A stretch of DNA of 29,005 bases, from contig JFHB01000289.1 of the NCBI GenBank assembly GCA_000729835.1, forward strand, positions 1-29,005, given 5' to 3'. This DNA is from Atkinsonella hypoxylon (Eukaryota > Ascomycota > Sordariomycetes > Hypocreales > Clavicipitaceae). A model generated the notes under the pieces. It did no database searches. It was not told the origin of the DNA and worked only from the letters and a program-made list of their open reading frames with translations. Shown one piece after another: positions 10,801-22,039 of the stretch. The number at the start of each line of letters is the position of its first letter. Within the stretch, counting starts at the first letter, position 1. The translations under genes and the position numbers were made by a program.

Positions 10801-11724
10801 GAGCGGGGCAGCACAAGCAACAACGGTCGCTTCGGTGGGGCCATACGTGTTCCACACGGAGTCAACAGTGCTGGCAAGTCGGGTTGCCAGCTCGGGGGGA
10901 CAAGCTTCTCCGCCGAGGATGAGTAGCCGAAGTCCCTTGAGCGCGTCGGCGGGCCACATTGCGGCCAGTGTTGGCACAGTCGACACTACTGAAATCCTTT
11001 TCGCCGTGAGGAATGTGCCCAAGTCGGCGCCAGCTTTGACAAGTGAGCGCGGAGCAGGAACCAAGCAGGCACCATATCTCCACGCAAGCCACATTTCCTC
11101 ACATGACGCATCGAAAGCTACTGAGAGTCCGGCGAGGACGCGGTCGCTGGGTCCGAGGGGCTTGTTGGGCAAGAAGATCCTGGATTCGGCGTCGACGAAG
11201 GCGGCTGCGCTGCGATGTGTAACAGCAACGCCCTTTGGTTTGCCCGTCGATCCAGAGGTGAAGATTATCCAAGCGTCATCTTCCAAACTAGGTTTTCTCT
11301 GCTCCCCCCCAATGGGTGGGTTGAAGTTTGTGAGAGTGGCATTGTCTGTGAAAACGGCAGTGACCGAGGCTTCTTCCCAAACAAGCTTAGCTCGTTCGTC
11401 GGGATCGTCCACGTCAACGGGGACATAGGCGGCACCAGCAGTAATAACTGCGAGAATACAAATGTAGAGCTCTAATGATCCTGAGGTGACTCGGACGCCA
11501 ATGCGATCGCCAGCGCCGACTCCAGCTGCTCTAAGCTGCTCAACGCGCTTCGAAATTTGATCCGCGAGCTCAGAGTACGTCAATCTTTCTGCGCCATTAT
11601 CAATCGCAAATGCTTTCGGGTGAGTGGCAGTAGTGGTGTCAAGAATGTCCACGAGGGTACGAGGAGCACCACACTCTTCGACCGGGTACATTGCCACGTT
11701 GGCTTGGGAGTGAGTTTGACTCAT
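7834..11724 (-). CDS. Pls-like NRPS: adenylation-thiolation-membrane hexapeptide synthetase
   Basis: Uninterrupted 1296-residue frame, about the length of bacterial epsilon-poly-L-lysine synthetase (Pls), whose domain order it shares. Adenylation domain about 20-490: A3 FTSGSTGKPKG (155-165), A5 NTYGPTE (292-298), A7 YRSGD (375-379), A8 VGRNDEQIKLGGRRIELGEI (391-410), A10 GKVDRK (479-484). Asp205 in FDASCEE aligns with the Asp that holds the alpha-amino group, so an ordinary alpha-amino acid is predicted. Thiolation site Ser533 in DLGGTSL. There are no condensation or thioesterase motifs. Instead six hydrophobic segments (about 587-600, 632-652, 822-843, 856-880, 1064-1088, 1093-1117) separate three soluble blocks with hexapeptide-type repeats (for example IGAGTTIAPSSLV near 1242). 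In Pls these blocks form isopeptide bonds between free amino acids at the plasma membrane. The product here (poly-lysine or another homopolymer) is inferred. ATG context GTCAAAATGAGT is good. Confidence 0.9.
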   Translation of the reverse strand: MSQTHSQANVAMYPVEECGAPRTLVDILDTTTATHPKAFAIDNGAERLTYSELADQISKRVEQLRAAGVGAGDRIGVRVTSGSLELYICILAVITAGAAYVPVDVDDPDERAKLVWEEASVTAVFTDNATLTNFNPPIGGEQRKPSLEDDAWIIFTSGSTGKPKGVAVTHRSAAAFVDAESRIFLPNKPLGPSDRVLAGLSVAFDASCEEMWLAWRYGACLVPAPRSLVKAGADLGTFLTAKRISVVSTVPTLAAMWPADALKGLRLLILGGEACPPELATRLASTVDSVWNTYGPTEATVVACAAPLVAGQPVAIGLPLAGWKLAVVDAEGNTVKWGEEGELVIGGVGMARYLDPKKDKVKFAPAACFNGERAYRSGDLVRAEKNGLFFVGRNDEQIKLGGRRIELGEIDAALMTLPGVSAAAAAVRRSETGNQVLVGYVVRNGPPQANDRGILRRVLPPTLVPMLVTVDDLPVRTSGKVDRKALPWPPPASSHVDAQPIHGTTAWLAEQWRRVIGVPATSDSDFFDLGGTSLAAAQLVSQLRQRAPTLSVADIYEYPVLSAMAARVDDLAGTQQGDRMVKPTARWVMFVQACILICEVTFNSGRWLAGVSAMKKFFALRLGPDSWAGVHPLPWWLIAVLWALFMTFPGRLITTALGTRLLTWGIKPGTYQRGGSTHLRLWGAERLVAMGNIAAIAGTQWIRPYARLLGCHVGRDVQFHGLPPATGLASFGDGCSIEPEVDTFGWWLDGDFLHIGFISVGEGAVVGHRSTLMPGTVIEPYATVEGGTVVEGTVRGPDVTPSADEKSFMKQGRFFSDLRYTLTLLFLDFMPIIPVAPIWGLTPILVRDYSNFNNLVLTLIKLTLPGTVLGIFLSIALNGILVRLAGIFLRPGSYSWHSSAAWAAWTNHYIMIQMRNTMFPLYASLITPTWLRLFGARIGQYVEASTIIAIPSLLTVEDGAFLADDVVLSPFELCRGNIRIGPSSVGRKAFVGNSGIVDPGVHVPEDSLVGVLGTAPHNMEAGSSWLGRPAISLPRKQDIKVDDSLTFKPPTRLIIFRGFIELCRITPLLISGMLVTAIGTGYLWILNYYGYWQAILAGPAMLFTAGFFALFLTTVVKWALTPRITGGMHRPLWSSFVWRNELADTFIQSLAVPWMIAFFYGTPLLVWWMRTLGAKIGHGVWLDSHHLPEAELCAIGDGATVNRRAVLQTHLFHDRIMRLDTVTLEAGATLGPRAIALPATTIGAGTTIAPSSLVMRGENLPAGTRWMGNPVRPWVEAKKTETESSEVSDWESPSAA

Positions 11725-12240
11725 TTTGACTGTGTTTCAAGAGATTCAAAGCATCTAAAACATCTAGAAGCGCTCAACAGGTAGCTTTTGACCGACCAAT
11801 CAACGCTGCTGAGTCGAGCCGTTGCTATTAGACGGCACGGTAAGGGGGAGGATGGTTCTTTGTAAAGCTCCTTTCGGATGAGGGTCAAGGAGGCTAAAAG
11901 ACGATCATCCAAACCACCCAAGCCTCAATGAGAGTCGCTGAGACTCTTGGTGCTCGTGAATTGGGGAAGTGGAGGTGTTTAAAGGCATGAAGGGGGATAG
12001 ATGAATATACAGACCGACAATCTCGAGACAAGCTACTCCACGTGGAAGTAGAAAGCTTGAGAAAGTTGTGGGCTACGATAGCAATAAAGTCGAGCGTGTC
12101 TCAAGCCACTATATACTTCCAGGCCCGTGACTTTACAATGGGAAAGCTGACACAGGGGTAAAAGAAACTGGGCCAGGATGATCGGATAGATTGAAGTCCA
12201 AAGTTGTAGTGCCTCGTCATCGGACGACATCTTACTATCT
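11725..12240 (-). promoter_or_regulatory. Probable promoter/leader of the Pls-like gene
   Basis: Lies immediately upstream of the minus-strand start at 11724. A TATATA motif occurs on the minus strand at 12115-12110 (GTATATAG), about 390 bases before the start codon, which would imply a long leader. Pyrimidine-rich tracts lie closer to the ATG. No binding site is recognised with confidence. A 66-codon minus-strand frame (12230-12033) in this interval has no family resemblance. Confidence 0.35.
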
Positions 12241-12610
12241 GCTTATTCTCACGGGCAGGTCTTCACGGTGAACAGATTCCATCAATGAATGTCATGCTGA
12301 CAGAACAGCTCTGGAAACCAGCTCGCATGATACTACTCAGCCTGGGAAGGTGTCGGATTTCACCAACGACAATGATAGCTGGAATCCCGTCCAATGGGTT
12401 ACATCGCCGGGCACCCACCCCACATATGCAAATGCAATTGCAAATCTTCATGTATGACAAGAATGAAGACAAGCTCCGGTTAGTGGGTTCGTCTAACCTG
12501 CGCTGCAGTAGCAAGGTACCCTCCAAAAAAAAAAAAACCAATTATGTGGGAAGAAGCCAACGATGAGAAATCAGAGAAAGAGACAGATGGACATGGGCCA
12601 TGGCGTGTAA

Positions 12611-12662
12611 GTATGTGGTGTGTGGTGCATGTATGCGTGTGTGTGTACGTGTGTACGCGTGT
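12611..12662. repeat. GT-rich microsatellite
   Basis: An imperfect run of GT/TG dinucleotides broken by A and C (GTGTGTGGTGCATG, then GCGTGTGTGTGTACGTGTG). It lies in the gene-free interval. Purine/pyrimidine alternation of this kind can adopt Z-form DNA, but no role is shown. Confidence 0.7.
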
Positions 12663-14378
12663 CCGAGTGAGTACCTGCAACATGCATATACGCGAGAGAG
12701 TGTGTGGGAAAAGTCATTGCGTCAGTGAGTCAGCGATCACCGTTGCTCTCAGTCGAAATATTATTCCGATAGACTAAGCAGAAAAGCGAGAATTCGAGAC
12801 TCGAAACATATCGAGATCACTCGACTGCCTTACCTGCGCACCTGGGGAGCAGAGTCCCTTCGCTGTGAGTCTAATAAGCCATGGCGTAAACAAACATGGG
12901 AAAATGTCCAGAAGCGAAAACGGACGCCACAAGCAGCGGCAGTGGTTCTTAACTGAAGCAAAAACGCCCATCTTTGGTCATTGTGAGCTCAAAAAGTGAG
13001 CCCACTACTTGTGGATGGAACTTTATATCCATCTTTTTAAGCTCAATTTTCTTTTCTTTTCTTTTTTTTTATATTTTTCTAGTACTTGTAAGGTGTATGT
13101 CTCTCCTAGATCTGGTGTGAATTTGTGCTTAGATCGTAGCCAGGTCGTACACTCGTACAGCGCCGAGCAGTGCCATTGGATTAGCTTATGCCGTCCAAAT
13201 TGACAGAGCGAAGACCGTGAGCTACTCAGTTCGATGCGAAATGGTGTCCGCAAAGGATTGCGACGGGAGGGTGTGTACGCAGGACACGAAAAGCTACATC
13301 AGCCGCTTGATTTAATCATCACCCTGTCCAGCATCAGGGGTCTCTCGCTTGAAAGCAAGGAGGGGGGTGTACATGAGCATGCGCTGGGTTCCCGATTGGA
13401 ACCGGGAGAAGAATTTTTGGTATTCCAACATGGGCCAACGGGCGCACAAGCGCAGGCGAGCGCTCAAGAAAATAAATCATCGGCGGAATAATACCGACTA
13501 AAAGAGAGTAACAGTAAGCATATGACACAACGACGTTGCGAAGTGACAAATCGGGACGGCAGAAACGAGCTAGGGGAAGCCAGGAACAATTCGCGCTAAC
13601 AAGCCAGACAGGCTACATCACGATGTCACAAGCACAAACCTCTGTCTACTCCACAGAGGTTAGCGCCATGATTATAGCGAATCGGGGGGAGGGGACGAAT
13701 TCGAAGCCGGCTGGCATCTGGATTCTGGAGGCCTCGAGAGGGAATTTTTTGACTAGGCTGGCTTATGGTCCTAGCTCCTCTGCCGGGTCTGGAGGGGAAA
13801 CCCGTTCCCGCCGCAAGACCCAGAGAGGGGCAAGCGAAAGATTTGTAATGCCGTAAGACAAGAAACCAGTTTGGCAACACAATAGTTAGGGGCTGACTTC
13901 ATGGCTCATGATGGCGTTATTAGGTCCACCCTTTGTTATCTGGGATGGGCCGATGGGCCAGTGGCTTGTGGGTCTGGCAGACGAGCCGCGCATGGCTGGG
14001 ACTCGGATCCGGAGAAGATGGCGTCGACGGATACATCGATGGACTGAGCGTTCTTTAGTGAGCGGACAGTTATGGTTAGGGAGAGTGCAGAGTGCACGCG
14101 CGTCATGTATGTAGGGATTCGATAGGTGGGGACTAAGGGTACAGTAAGAACAGAGTCAAGGATGCAGGAGTGTTGTACGTGTACGAGAGGCTGCCATCTG
14201 AATCGGGAATCGGGGATTGGGGATCTTGATTACGTGTGATGCCAGGGTGGTAGTGGTGGCGCCTGCTTGAGCATAAATAACGCCGGAAAGATTGAGATGA
14301 ATTAACAGAATCAGAGACAGGCTTACTGGTGAAGGAGAAACCATGTATGAAGGAAATGAAGAGACGTATACGGAGCAG

Positions 14379-14437
14379 AGGAAAAAAAAAGGAAAAAAAA
14401 AAAAAAAAGAGGAGGAGGAAAGGAAGGAAAGAATGTC
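14379..14437. repeat. Polypurine tract
   Basis: About 59 bases of A and G only, on the plus strand: two long A runs broken by GG, then GAGGAGGAGG and AGGAAGG repeats. It is low-complexity sequence in the gene-free interval, possibly in an untranscribed region or an RNA leader. Confidence 0.75.
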
Positions 14438-14540
14438 AGACTAGCACAAACTAAGTGGTACTTGCGGATGGCGGAGGTTTAGGCCGAAGAGCCCAACTCG
14501 GCTAATAGAGTCGCAGAACGAATCTGGCAGTTGGTGCGCT

Positions 14541-14575
14541 AGCTGGGGCTGGCTGGGGCTGGCTGGGGCTTGGGG
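14541..14575. repeat. Tandem 10-mer repeat
   Basis: The unit GCTGGGGCTG is repeated about three times head to tail and then breaks up into TTGGGGCTGGC and similar strings. It is a short minisatellite-like array with no coding frame. Confidence 0.8.
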
Positions 14576-17500
14576 CTGGCTTGGCTCGGCTTAGCTTGCA
14601 AGGGGGACGAAGGCCGCCTGCCTGGCAAGGCAAACAGAGCAATTTGTGTACTAGGTAGTCAATGGCAACAGGCAGGCGCAAGCGGAGGCAGGAGCTAATG
14701 CAATGATAGATCTTGGCAGACTTGCCAGGAACCGGCACCTAGCTGAGAGCAGCAGCCACTTCGGGAGCCAGGAAACGGAAGGAGGCAGGAGTCACAGCCA
14801 GAGTTGCGGAAAGAACCACGCCTGGTGACCTTGGCCACAACGCAGGCAAGGAGACAGGTTAGCGGAGCGACTGACCAGGAACACTGGCGTAGCGCTGGCT
14901 GATTACGCGTGAAGTTTGCAAAACGAGGAGAAAGCAGAGACCAGACAGCCAAGCGAGCTGAAGAAAGCGGAAAAATAGACGGTTGGCAAGAGCGGGCGCA
15001 AGTGCTACCACGGGGACTATTTTTTTTTTTTTAGCACCCGCGCTGTTGTGAAAACGAAATGAGATGCGGGACATGCGGGACTGACTATCAATCACGGAAT
15101 CTGTCCCCCCACGTGACACGCTAGGTCCAATTGAATCTGCTACAACTGCGTCTGCTGCCAACTCCACTGCTGTTCAGCCATCCCTTAGCGACCACTTAGC
15201 AACCTTGACCTTGCTCTAAGTCGTCACGCAAGGGCGATGGATGCTACGATGCACTTATCTCATGGTTATGACAAAAATGAAGAGTTGAAACCCCAACGGC
15301 TGCGGCATTGGTGAGAGACCCAGGCGGTGACAAGCGGTGGCATGAGGGCATGAGCCATGTTTTATGGCGTCAATGCTATCATTGAAAGGCCAGGTCCATG
15401 TTACTGGACGAGAGCATCACGGCAATTGCGGCAGAGCGGCAGGCAGGAGGAGTCGAACGCCAAGCCAGTATCTCCGGGCAGCGCGAGTTTATTGATTTCG
15501 AGCCAAGTTGGGTTGGCGAACTACTATGACAACCCACTATAACAGCATTCCCAGGAGCGAAAGCAGCCTACGGCCAAGGCAGTCATCGGACCGAGAGGCA
15601 CTGCACTGGGGAGTCGAAACAGTGTCGTTGAATGGACCATGGCGGTCGTTGGCGTCAGTTGTCTGCATTTTTGTGATTCCATCCATACCGAGCGAGGCTG
15701 ACTGTTCTTGACGTTATAGGCCCAAATCTAGGTTGAGTAGATGGGCAAGGGTTCTCAATCTCGATCCCGAATCTGGATGAAAGAGCATGAATGGTTACAT
15801 TAGTTGCGGACGATGAATGATGCCATGCATCAATTGGTGCGCATCGCCAGTGCCCGTATGTAGCTCAACAGGCAATCCATCAATCTTGCGTCGCATGTCA
15901 TCACTGAGCCGTCACAGCGAGGAAATGTCTTGGCTGGCGTCATCTTATTCCGATTTGGATATTATGTCAACAAAGCTGCATGCGTGTAACATTGCTGCAA
16001 CAAGGCCCATCTATCTCCCCACCCACTTATAGTGCTAACAGATTTGTCACAGCGCTCGAGTGCCACGCACAGCACTTTTCTTAATGAGACATTGCGCCAT
16101 AATAATCTATTCTCTTTGGTAATTTCCAACTCTTTTGTTTGCTGGGGTACCACCTTTCCCTCCACCGGCCACTGCGGGGATGAGCTATCCAGCCACGTAA
16201 GACAGTGAAACAATTTCCCTATGTTGCCATGTCGCTCCGACAAGACAAAGTGAGATGAGCTCAAAACTCAGAGGCACGTGTCTTTAACCTACGTTCTTGA
16301 CCTGGTATTTCCTTTCTTGCTTAAGCGGTCCAAGAGTTCGTGTCGTACGGACTACACTGAGGGGTTGTATGTAGGGTTAGCCCAACATCCTCAACCTGCC
16401 CTTGCCATGCACTTGGGCATCTCGAACCGGCGGAAACGAATGCTGCGGCGACATTGGACTATTCCACATTCAATGCTACACTTTGAAAAGAAAGCAGCCA
16501 CTTTTTTCTTCACCGGCGTGACGCTTTCTCTCGGAGAAAGCAAAAGGAAATTCGCGATTCGACTCGGACCATAAAGCAAGGGCTGCCTGCATTAGTTAAG
16601 GGTCTTTCTTATAAAGCCTCTAATCCTCGAGCGCGAGATAAGCAGCACCAGCCACAGACAGATTATAGGGAGATCTATGCAGATCATGAGAGGCACTAGT
16701 TACTTCAAGCAGGAGGGCTACAACCCTCCGGGTTTACCCAGCGGCGCCACGTAACCTGCGAGGCACACGTAACAACCCGCGAGAGTCCAATATTAAAAGG
16801 TCAACGAGGGGTTTGGAGTTGCAATGAGGCTGAAAACCGGACGGAAAACCGACTGCTAACTGCCGGCTGGAGAGGTAATCGAAACTATATTTAGGACCTA
16901 ATACCGAGCCTAGGCCGTGCACACATTCTGCACACATTCGGCACACAGTCGTGGGAAGGCCATGCGTTGTTCTGCACCTCGCGGTCTGATAGTGGGCCGC
17001 CTATCTCGACTCCAATTCAAGTCAAAACGTAGGTAGGTTTTCATTCGAGAGAACATTTCATTGAATTTGTACCAGATGTTGAGACAAACCTTCGATTATC
17101 ACTCACGACTTTCGTCGAATCAAGGTCTTCATCAATCACGGCGCTCGAACTGTTATTGGAGTCTCAGGGCCGCGTCCTCTCACGCAATCCCCTGTTCAAA
17201 ATGCGTGCAACTATTACTTTTTCGACTTCTGCTGCACGCTGAAGAAGATCCGGACTGCACGTCCCTAGGCACCTTTCCGCATCAACCTGGATTAGCGACC
17301 AAGTTTTTTTTCCCTAATGTCAAGACGGCTTAGCATTATCATGCAGAGGTCTATGACTATGTTTAGTCTGTCTTGTCAGAGCTTAAGCTAACAAGGCCGT
17401 GACTGTGACCAGGAACCGGCTTGGCGCGCGTAGAAGGTGGGCCAATCAGGTCCAGGTCCAGCGCGGCGGAAAGGCACTTCAATCTACGCGGCACCTGGCT

Positions 17501-17950
17501 CCTCCGAGCGCTCACTTTGATGTATCATCGGTCCAATATCAATATCAACCCGTTCGTCTCGTTCTTTCATCAAGTTGCATCCAATGGTAGCCAATGATGA
17601 GCAATAATTAATCCTGGCCCAGTCATAGCCAAACTCGGATTATCTTTTTCTTCATGGACTACTCCGTACTCGACTATCACATTACAAATAAATACCAGAA
17701 CTGCACTCCGTAAAGTCCAGCTATCTCCGGCTTTGCTCGTCCACACCCCCAGGGGTAGAAAAACAAGTGGAGACGAGCATCCGGACCCGGACGCTAGTCA
17801 CGCCACGCCATCTCATGCAATATTAAGAATTGAAAGACGGGGCTGGGTCGGCTGAGACTTGTCTGTGAAGCCAGGCTGCTGTTTAGCTCCGAATCTGGAT
17901 GCAGTAATGTCACGGGACGGCTCGATACGGCGCAGGCCTCTTATTTCCAT

Positions 17951-17964
17951 GGGGGGGGGGGGGG
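17951..17964. repeat. G14 homopolymer
   Basis: A run of 14 G residues follows CCAT. Such runs are prone to length error in sequencing and replication. Confidence 0.9.
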
Positions 17965-18321
17965 ATATTCTCTTTCTTGATCCTGCTCGTTCGTGACTAG
18001 GCTCAAATCGTCCATGGCGTCGCCGATGAAAGCTGACAGAGTTGAAGGGAAATACGGAGTGCAGTAATGATATATTGAACGCTAGGCATTATACGGTAGC
18101 ATCAACTCGCGCCGCCCTCGGACACACTTACGTGTATTCGCAATCACGAAGACGCAAATTCGTGACGCCATCACCTTACGTCAGCTAATTTCCCGGATCG
18201 CATTGATCGGCGGCGGCGGCGTATTTCAACGAGAACATACAAACCAGAGTCCCCAATCTATATTGGCAAAACCCCGTTGCACCCGGTCCTGTTTTGTCAC
18301 CTTTTGGGCCCAGCTTCTGTC

Positions 18322-19617
18322 ATGGAAGCTTCTACAGCCATTTGCTCGCGTCGACCTCGAGCCTTAGTCTATCGAGGTCCTGCTGGCCACGACGACCTGT
18401 CAAAAGCAGTAGCACAGCTCCTTGAGTCGTCACCCCGGCATTTCGAGGTTCAGTATGCCGGCCCAAATGAAGCTGTTGATGTTACGAAAGAGAGCTTGAG
18501 TTCTGTGGATCTCTACGCCCAGCCTGGCGGGCCCGGTAAGTTCTTCCCTCGAACCTCTTTCCTTACAAGTCGAAACCTTGTTCCACCACGTCCATACTAT
18601 GCATTTGGTTCATCGACTTTTGCTCATGTGGGGGGGTATGTATGAAAAAGAAAGTAACAAAGTTGTATTCTGCCCCATGTTGCTTTATCAGCCTTGCGCC
18701 TGGTGGCTTGCTTACTATCATCTGACTGCGTTGGCAAGAGCTCCAGACCAGTTTGGGTTTCTTGCCGCTCTTCTCCAGCAACCCTGCAGACTAGCTGCGT
18801 GTTAGCAATACCCTTGTGGCTTTGTTCAACCCTTTCTTCCAAGTCACTGCTAACATCGGATTGTTCCGTTTCCGTTTTCGACTGCAGACCTAAAGTATGC
18901 TTGGGCCCAGACCAAGTCCTACGCCCCTGCTGTCCGAGAATTCGTTTCCCGTGGCGGTCGTTACCTTGGCTTCTGCCTAGGGGCATACCTAGCTGGACAC
19001 TCACCTGGGTTCGGACTGCTTCCTCGTGGCGCGGACACAGACTCCGAGTGCGACCAGAAAGGAGCTCAGGTCAAGCATGACAAAGACACTATCATACAGG
19101 TTGACTGGAACTTCTCCACCGGCCCCAATGCAGGAACAATTCTGCAGAATCAATGGGTCTTCTTCCAAGAGGGTGCTGTGATCAAGGGCTTCAATGACAC
19201 CGATGAGTCTATTGTTCTCGCGCGTTATTCCAAAAGCGGACGCGTAGCCTCCTCGTTGAACAAGTATGGCGAGGGCTGGGTTGGCCTCATAGGTCCCCAT
19301 CCCGAGGCTACGCAGGATTGGTGTAAGTAGCCAGGTCCAACTCTTTGTTCAATTTGTCAATTCCAACTGCCATCCGCATTTCTTTTATCGATCATGCATG
19401 CAATAAGAGTTCTGACGGCGACTCATCTTGTGCAGTCTCCTCGTACAACATCAAAAGTCCTCACGGGCTGAGATTCGAGATCGGGTACGATCTTATCGAG
19501 GCTACTATGACAGGCGGGCAGGGTGTTAAGAAACGCCCTTGTGACGACTGGCCGGCCAGCACACACCGCGGCAAAAAGTTCCACAATCCACTCGATAAGC
19601 TTTTTGGTAAGAACTAG
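18322..19617 (+). CDS. BPL_N / class I glutamine amidotransferase-like protein
   Basis: Three exons, 18322-18535, 18888-19322 and 19436-19617, give 276 residues. Intron 1 (352 nt; donor GTAAGT, branch GCTAAC near 18849, acceptor TGCAG) is long for this window; intron 2 is 113 nt. Both restore frame. The protein matches in style the BPL_N domain, the N-terminal amidotransferase-like part of yeast-type biotin-protein ligase found alone in many fungi. It has RALVYRGPAGHD (strand 1), YAQPGG (about 64-69), the nucleophile elbow GFCLGAYLAG with Cys101, and GPHPEA with His209 and Glu211, the order Cys...His-x-Glu of class I amidotransferases. The catalytic triad appears complete, but substrate and reaction of stand-alone BPL_N proteins are unknown to me. 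No biotin-ligase catalytic domain follows. An extra intron from 19607 (GTAAGA) to 19677 (TTTCAG) would move the stop to 19698-19700 and change the last residues. Confidence 0.85.
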
Positions 19618-20886
19618 TTTGTCTTAACCTGGTTTTTTATTCATGGTTGAGTTAATCGATGCAAAAGTATGTTTCAGGGGTATTTCTGAATAGAATGTAG
19701 GTCGTATTAGATGATAGACAATTTATTGCAGTCAAGGATGGTATCTTGTCCGGTAATGACCTAAGTTGTCTTCTGTGCTAAGAACGACATACATGTAACC
19801 ATATTAGCTCAGGCAGTTATGGCAGGCAATCTCGCATGCCATGTTTATTTGTACTCGAACATGAAGACTCAGCATTCATGGTGACTTTCATTGAGCTACG
19901 TGCATTCTATCTGTCTACGCATCGTAGACACTTCTCATTTGATTTATGAAGCAGCAATACACCTCACGGGTACGCAAGCCGTAATCATACCATCCTATGA
20001 GAGACCCTTCTCTTACCCCAGATGTCTCTACTATGTGAAACATTGGCATGTGCGCTTAAAGCCGTTATGTCTTGTGTACCAGCTCACCGGCAGAGCCACC
20101 ACAACCACCTCATGTCTTACACGCAGCCTCGCCACATGCCGCGAGGCACCATCTCTCGCATCTCCTGGCCACAGAAAGGGGTACGCCGATTCTCTGCATA
20201 TCTAATTGTAAAGAGAACATTCGAAATTTTTTTTCCATATGAGTAATATTGCAGGCTGGTTGACTAGTAGTAGGCCGTCACTTCCCTTATGTTCCGGACA
20301 TGCTCCGAGTGGCCCTTTTTTCAACATTTTCCGGCCATCTCATCCACATAACACCTAGGGAACTTATTCCATAGGCGACTAGAGAAACAGATGAATATTT
20401 TCCGTTCAGAGTTCTCTTCTGGATCCTGGTTGGGCATGGTAAAGTAGAATATGGATATCTCGTATGCACAAGATGGATTCCTTTTTTCCCGACTACGGAC
20501 ACCAACCTACCTCATGCCAAGGACCCCATTGCTTCTTGGTCAAGAAAGGTACTCGTAGTGACATCTTGTTTCGGGGACCAGCCGGCCTGTGATGGGTTCA
20601 TCGGATTGGTAACCTTTTGTTTCTCCGTCTCCCGCTTTGCACGGGCCTGTTCTTTTTTCCATTCCACGTGCTGGGCAGCCGGTGTTCTCCCAATAGATAG
20701 AAATGCGACCTCGATCCCGGCTCATACATTACATGACATATGCCGTACGAGGACCTCTCTACCTAGTATCACACACCTTACGTGACGCAGGACAACATGT
20801 TCCGCTCCTTTTTCATGCATATTCCCACGAGGTTGCATCCCGGAGCTAAGCTACCAGAGCCGAATATTACTGCTGCCTTTGTGGCG

Positions 20887-20910
20887 TTTTTTTTTTTTTT
20901 TTTTTTTTTT
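20887..20910. repeat. T24 homopolymer
   Basis: An uninterrupted run of about 24 T residues in intergenic DNA. The true length is uncertain because such runs slip during sequencing. Confidence 0.9.
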
Positions 20911-22039
20911 GTAACTGTATCGCAGGGTCCTTGGAAAACTGAATACATGGAAGCCTAAAAAGTTCACTCGGTAAGCCCGATCAGGTATGCATCGCGTCTG
21001 CTGTGAAATGTGTGAGTAAAGCTGCATGTACACCCCCCAACCCTCCATTTTCCCCCGGCTGTCTTCTTCTACTTCTATGTCACCCCTTATGTTTTCTGAC
21101 GCAGATCAACGCTAGGACAGGGGAATATAGCCAATCGAAAAGTTTTTTTTTATTTTTATTTTTACTTTTTTTTTTTTTCACAAAAACGCCATTTGGCTGG
21201 TAGTGCTTATTCGGCGATTGTCAACAGAGTCGGTGTGTGGAAAAAGGTGAGATGCCGCATGGGGAATCTAGTCCGTTTTGGGGAACGGTAGTAACTATTT
21301 TGGGAGCTTATGGCTACTATGCCTTAAAACGTTTCATCACATTTTGTGTAACGTGTTTGTCTGTGTGCCGAAGTGGCCACATTGTGCGTTATAGAAGAAT
21401 CACGAGTCGCAAAGAATTTGCCAAACGCCCCCAACTTGGACGAATATTCCGCGCGATGAAACCCCCCCCTCCCCTTCTCCCCCCTCCCCTTCTCGATGAG
21501 TCTCTATTATAGTTACGGCATGTCCGTGCGTCGATCGCCATCTTCCTCCGGAAAATTTGTAAGCTTATGTTATGCGGTCTTGTCGACGAATAGCACCCCC
21601 TGTCTTGCAAGGATGGTACTTAGTTTAGACGACGGATTCGCTGGTTCCGAGAGATTATTGGGGGCTTGAGCGTAATTAACCACCTTATTTCAGGCTGCCG
21701 GGCTGTTTTGGCGGCATCAATCGACCACGGCAGATGCTATCGGGGCGTACCCTTTTTTGACAGCCATGGCGCAAGTGGTTTCCAACACAGATGTAAGCCA
21801 ATTACATTGGGACTTTCGAGTCGGTATGTACATTTACGAAAATCCAATACATGGAGATTAACTGCAGGACCGCGCTGACGCAGCATCTCCACCAGATCGA
21901 GGTGCCTTGTGCTTATTCCCAGTTGTGGGTAGAGTACATCTCTGTGATGCGACGTTGTGACTGGTGAAGAGAGGCGTTGCATATTTCCTTCTTTGGAATC
22001 ATTTGGAGTCCTGCAAAACGCCTTGCTCCTGGGTTTCTG

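Larger units (their letters stand above)
12241..18321. other. Six-kilobase stretch without a recognisable gene
   Basis: GC content is ordinary, yet no frame over about 130 codons and no known motif is found on either strand. What can be seen: an A12 run near 12527, a GT-rich microsatellite (about 12611-12662), a T9 run near 13062, an A/G-only tract with long A runs (about 14379-14437), a tandem 10-mer repeat (14541-14575), a T11-12 run near 15019, short repeats of TTC(T/G)GCACACA near 16925, a G14 run (17951-17964) and a GGC trinucleotide run near 18209. It contains the promoter of the gene at 18322. It could hold long untranslated leaders, a non-coding RNA or a gene with many short exons that I cannot see. 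Confidence 0.5.

Noticed and set aside
10676..11428. 250-codon plus-strand frame
   Set aside because: Antisense to the adenylation domain of the NRPS-like gene, which carries all A-domain motifs; it has no motif of its own.
12009..18300. Many 60-130 codon frames in the large gap
   Set aside because: Random-looking composition, no conserved motifs, no consistent splice partners; of the length expected by chance.
18624..19004. 126-codon minus-strand frame
   Set aside because: Overlaps intron 1 and the Cys-elbow exon of the BPL_N gene on the opposite strand and shows no domain.
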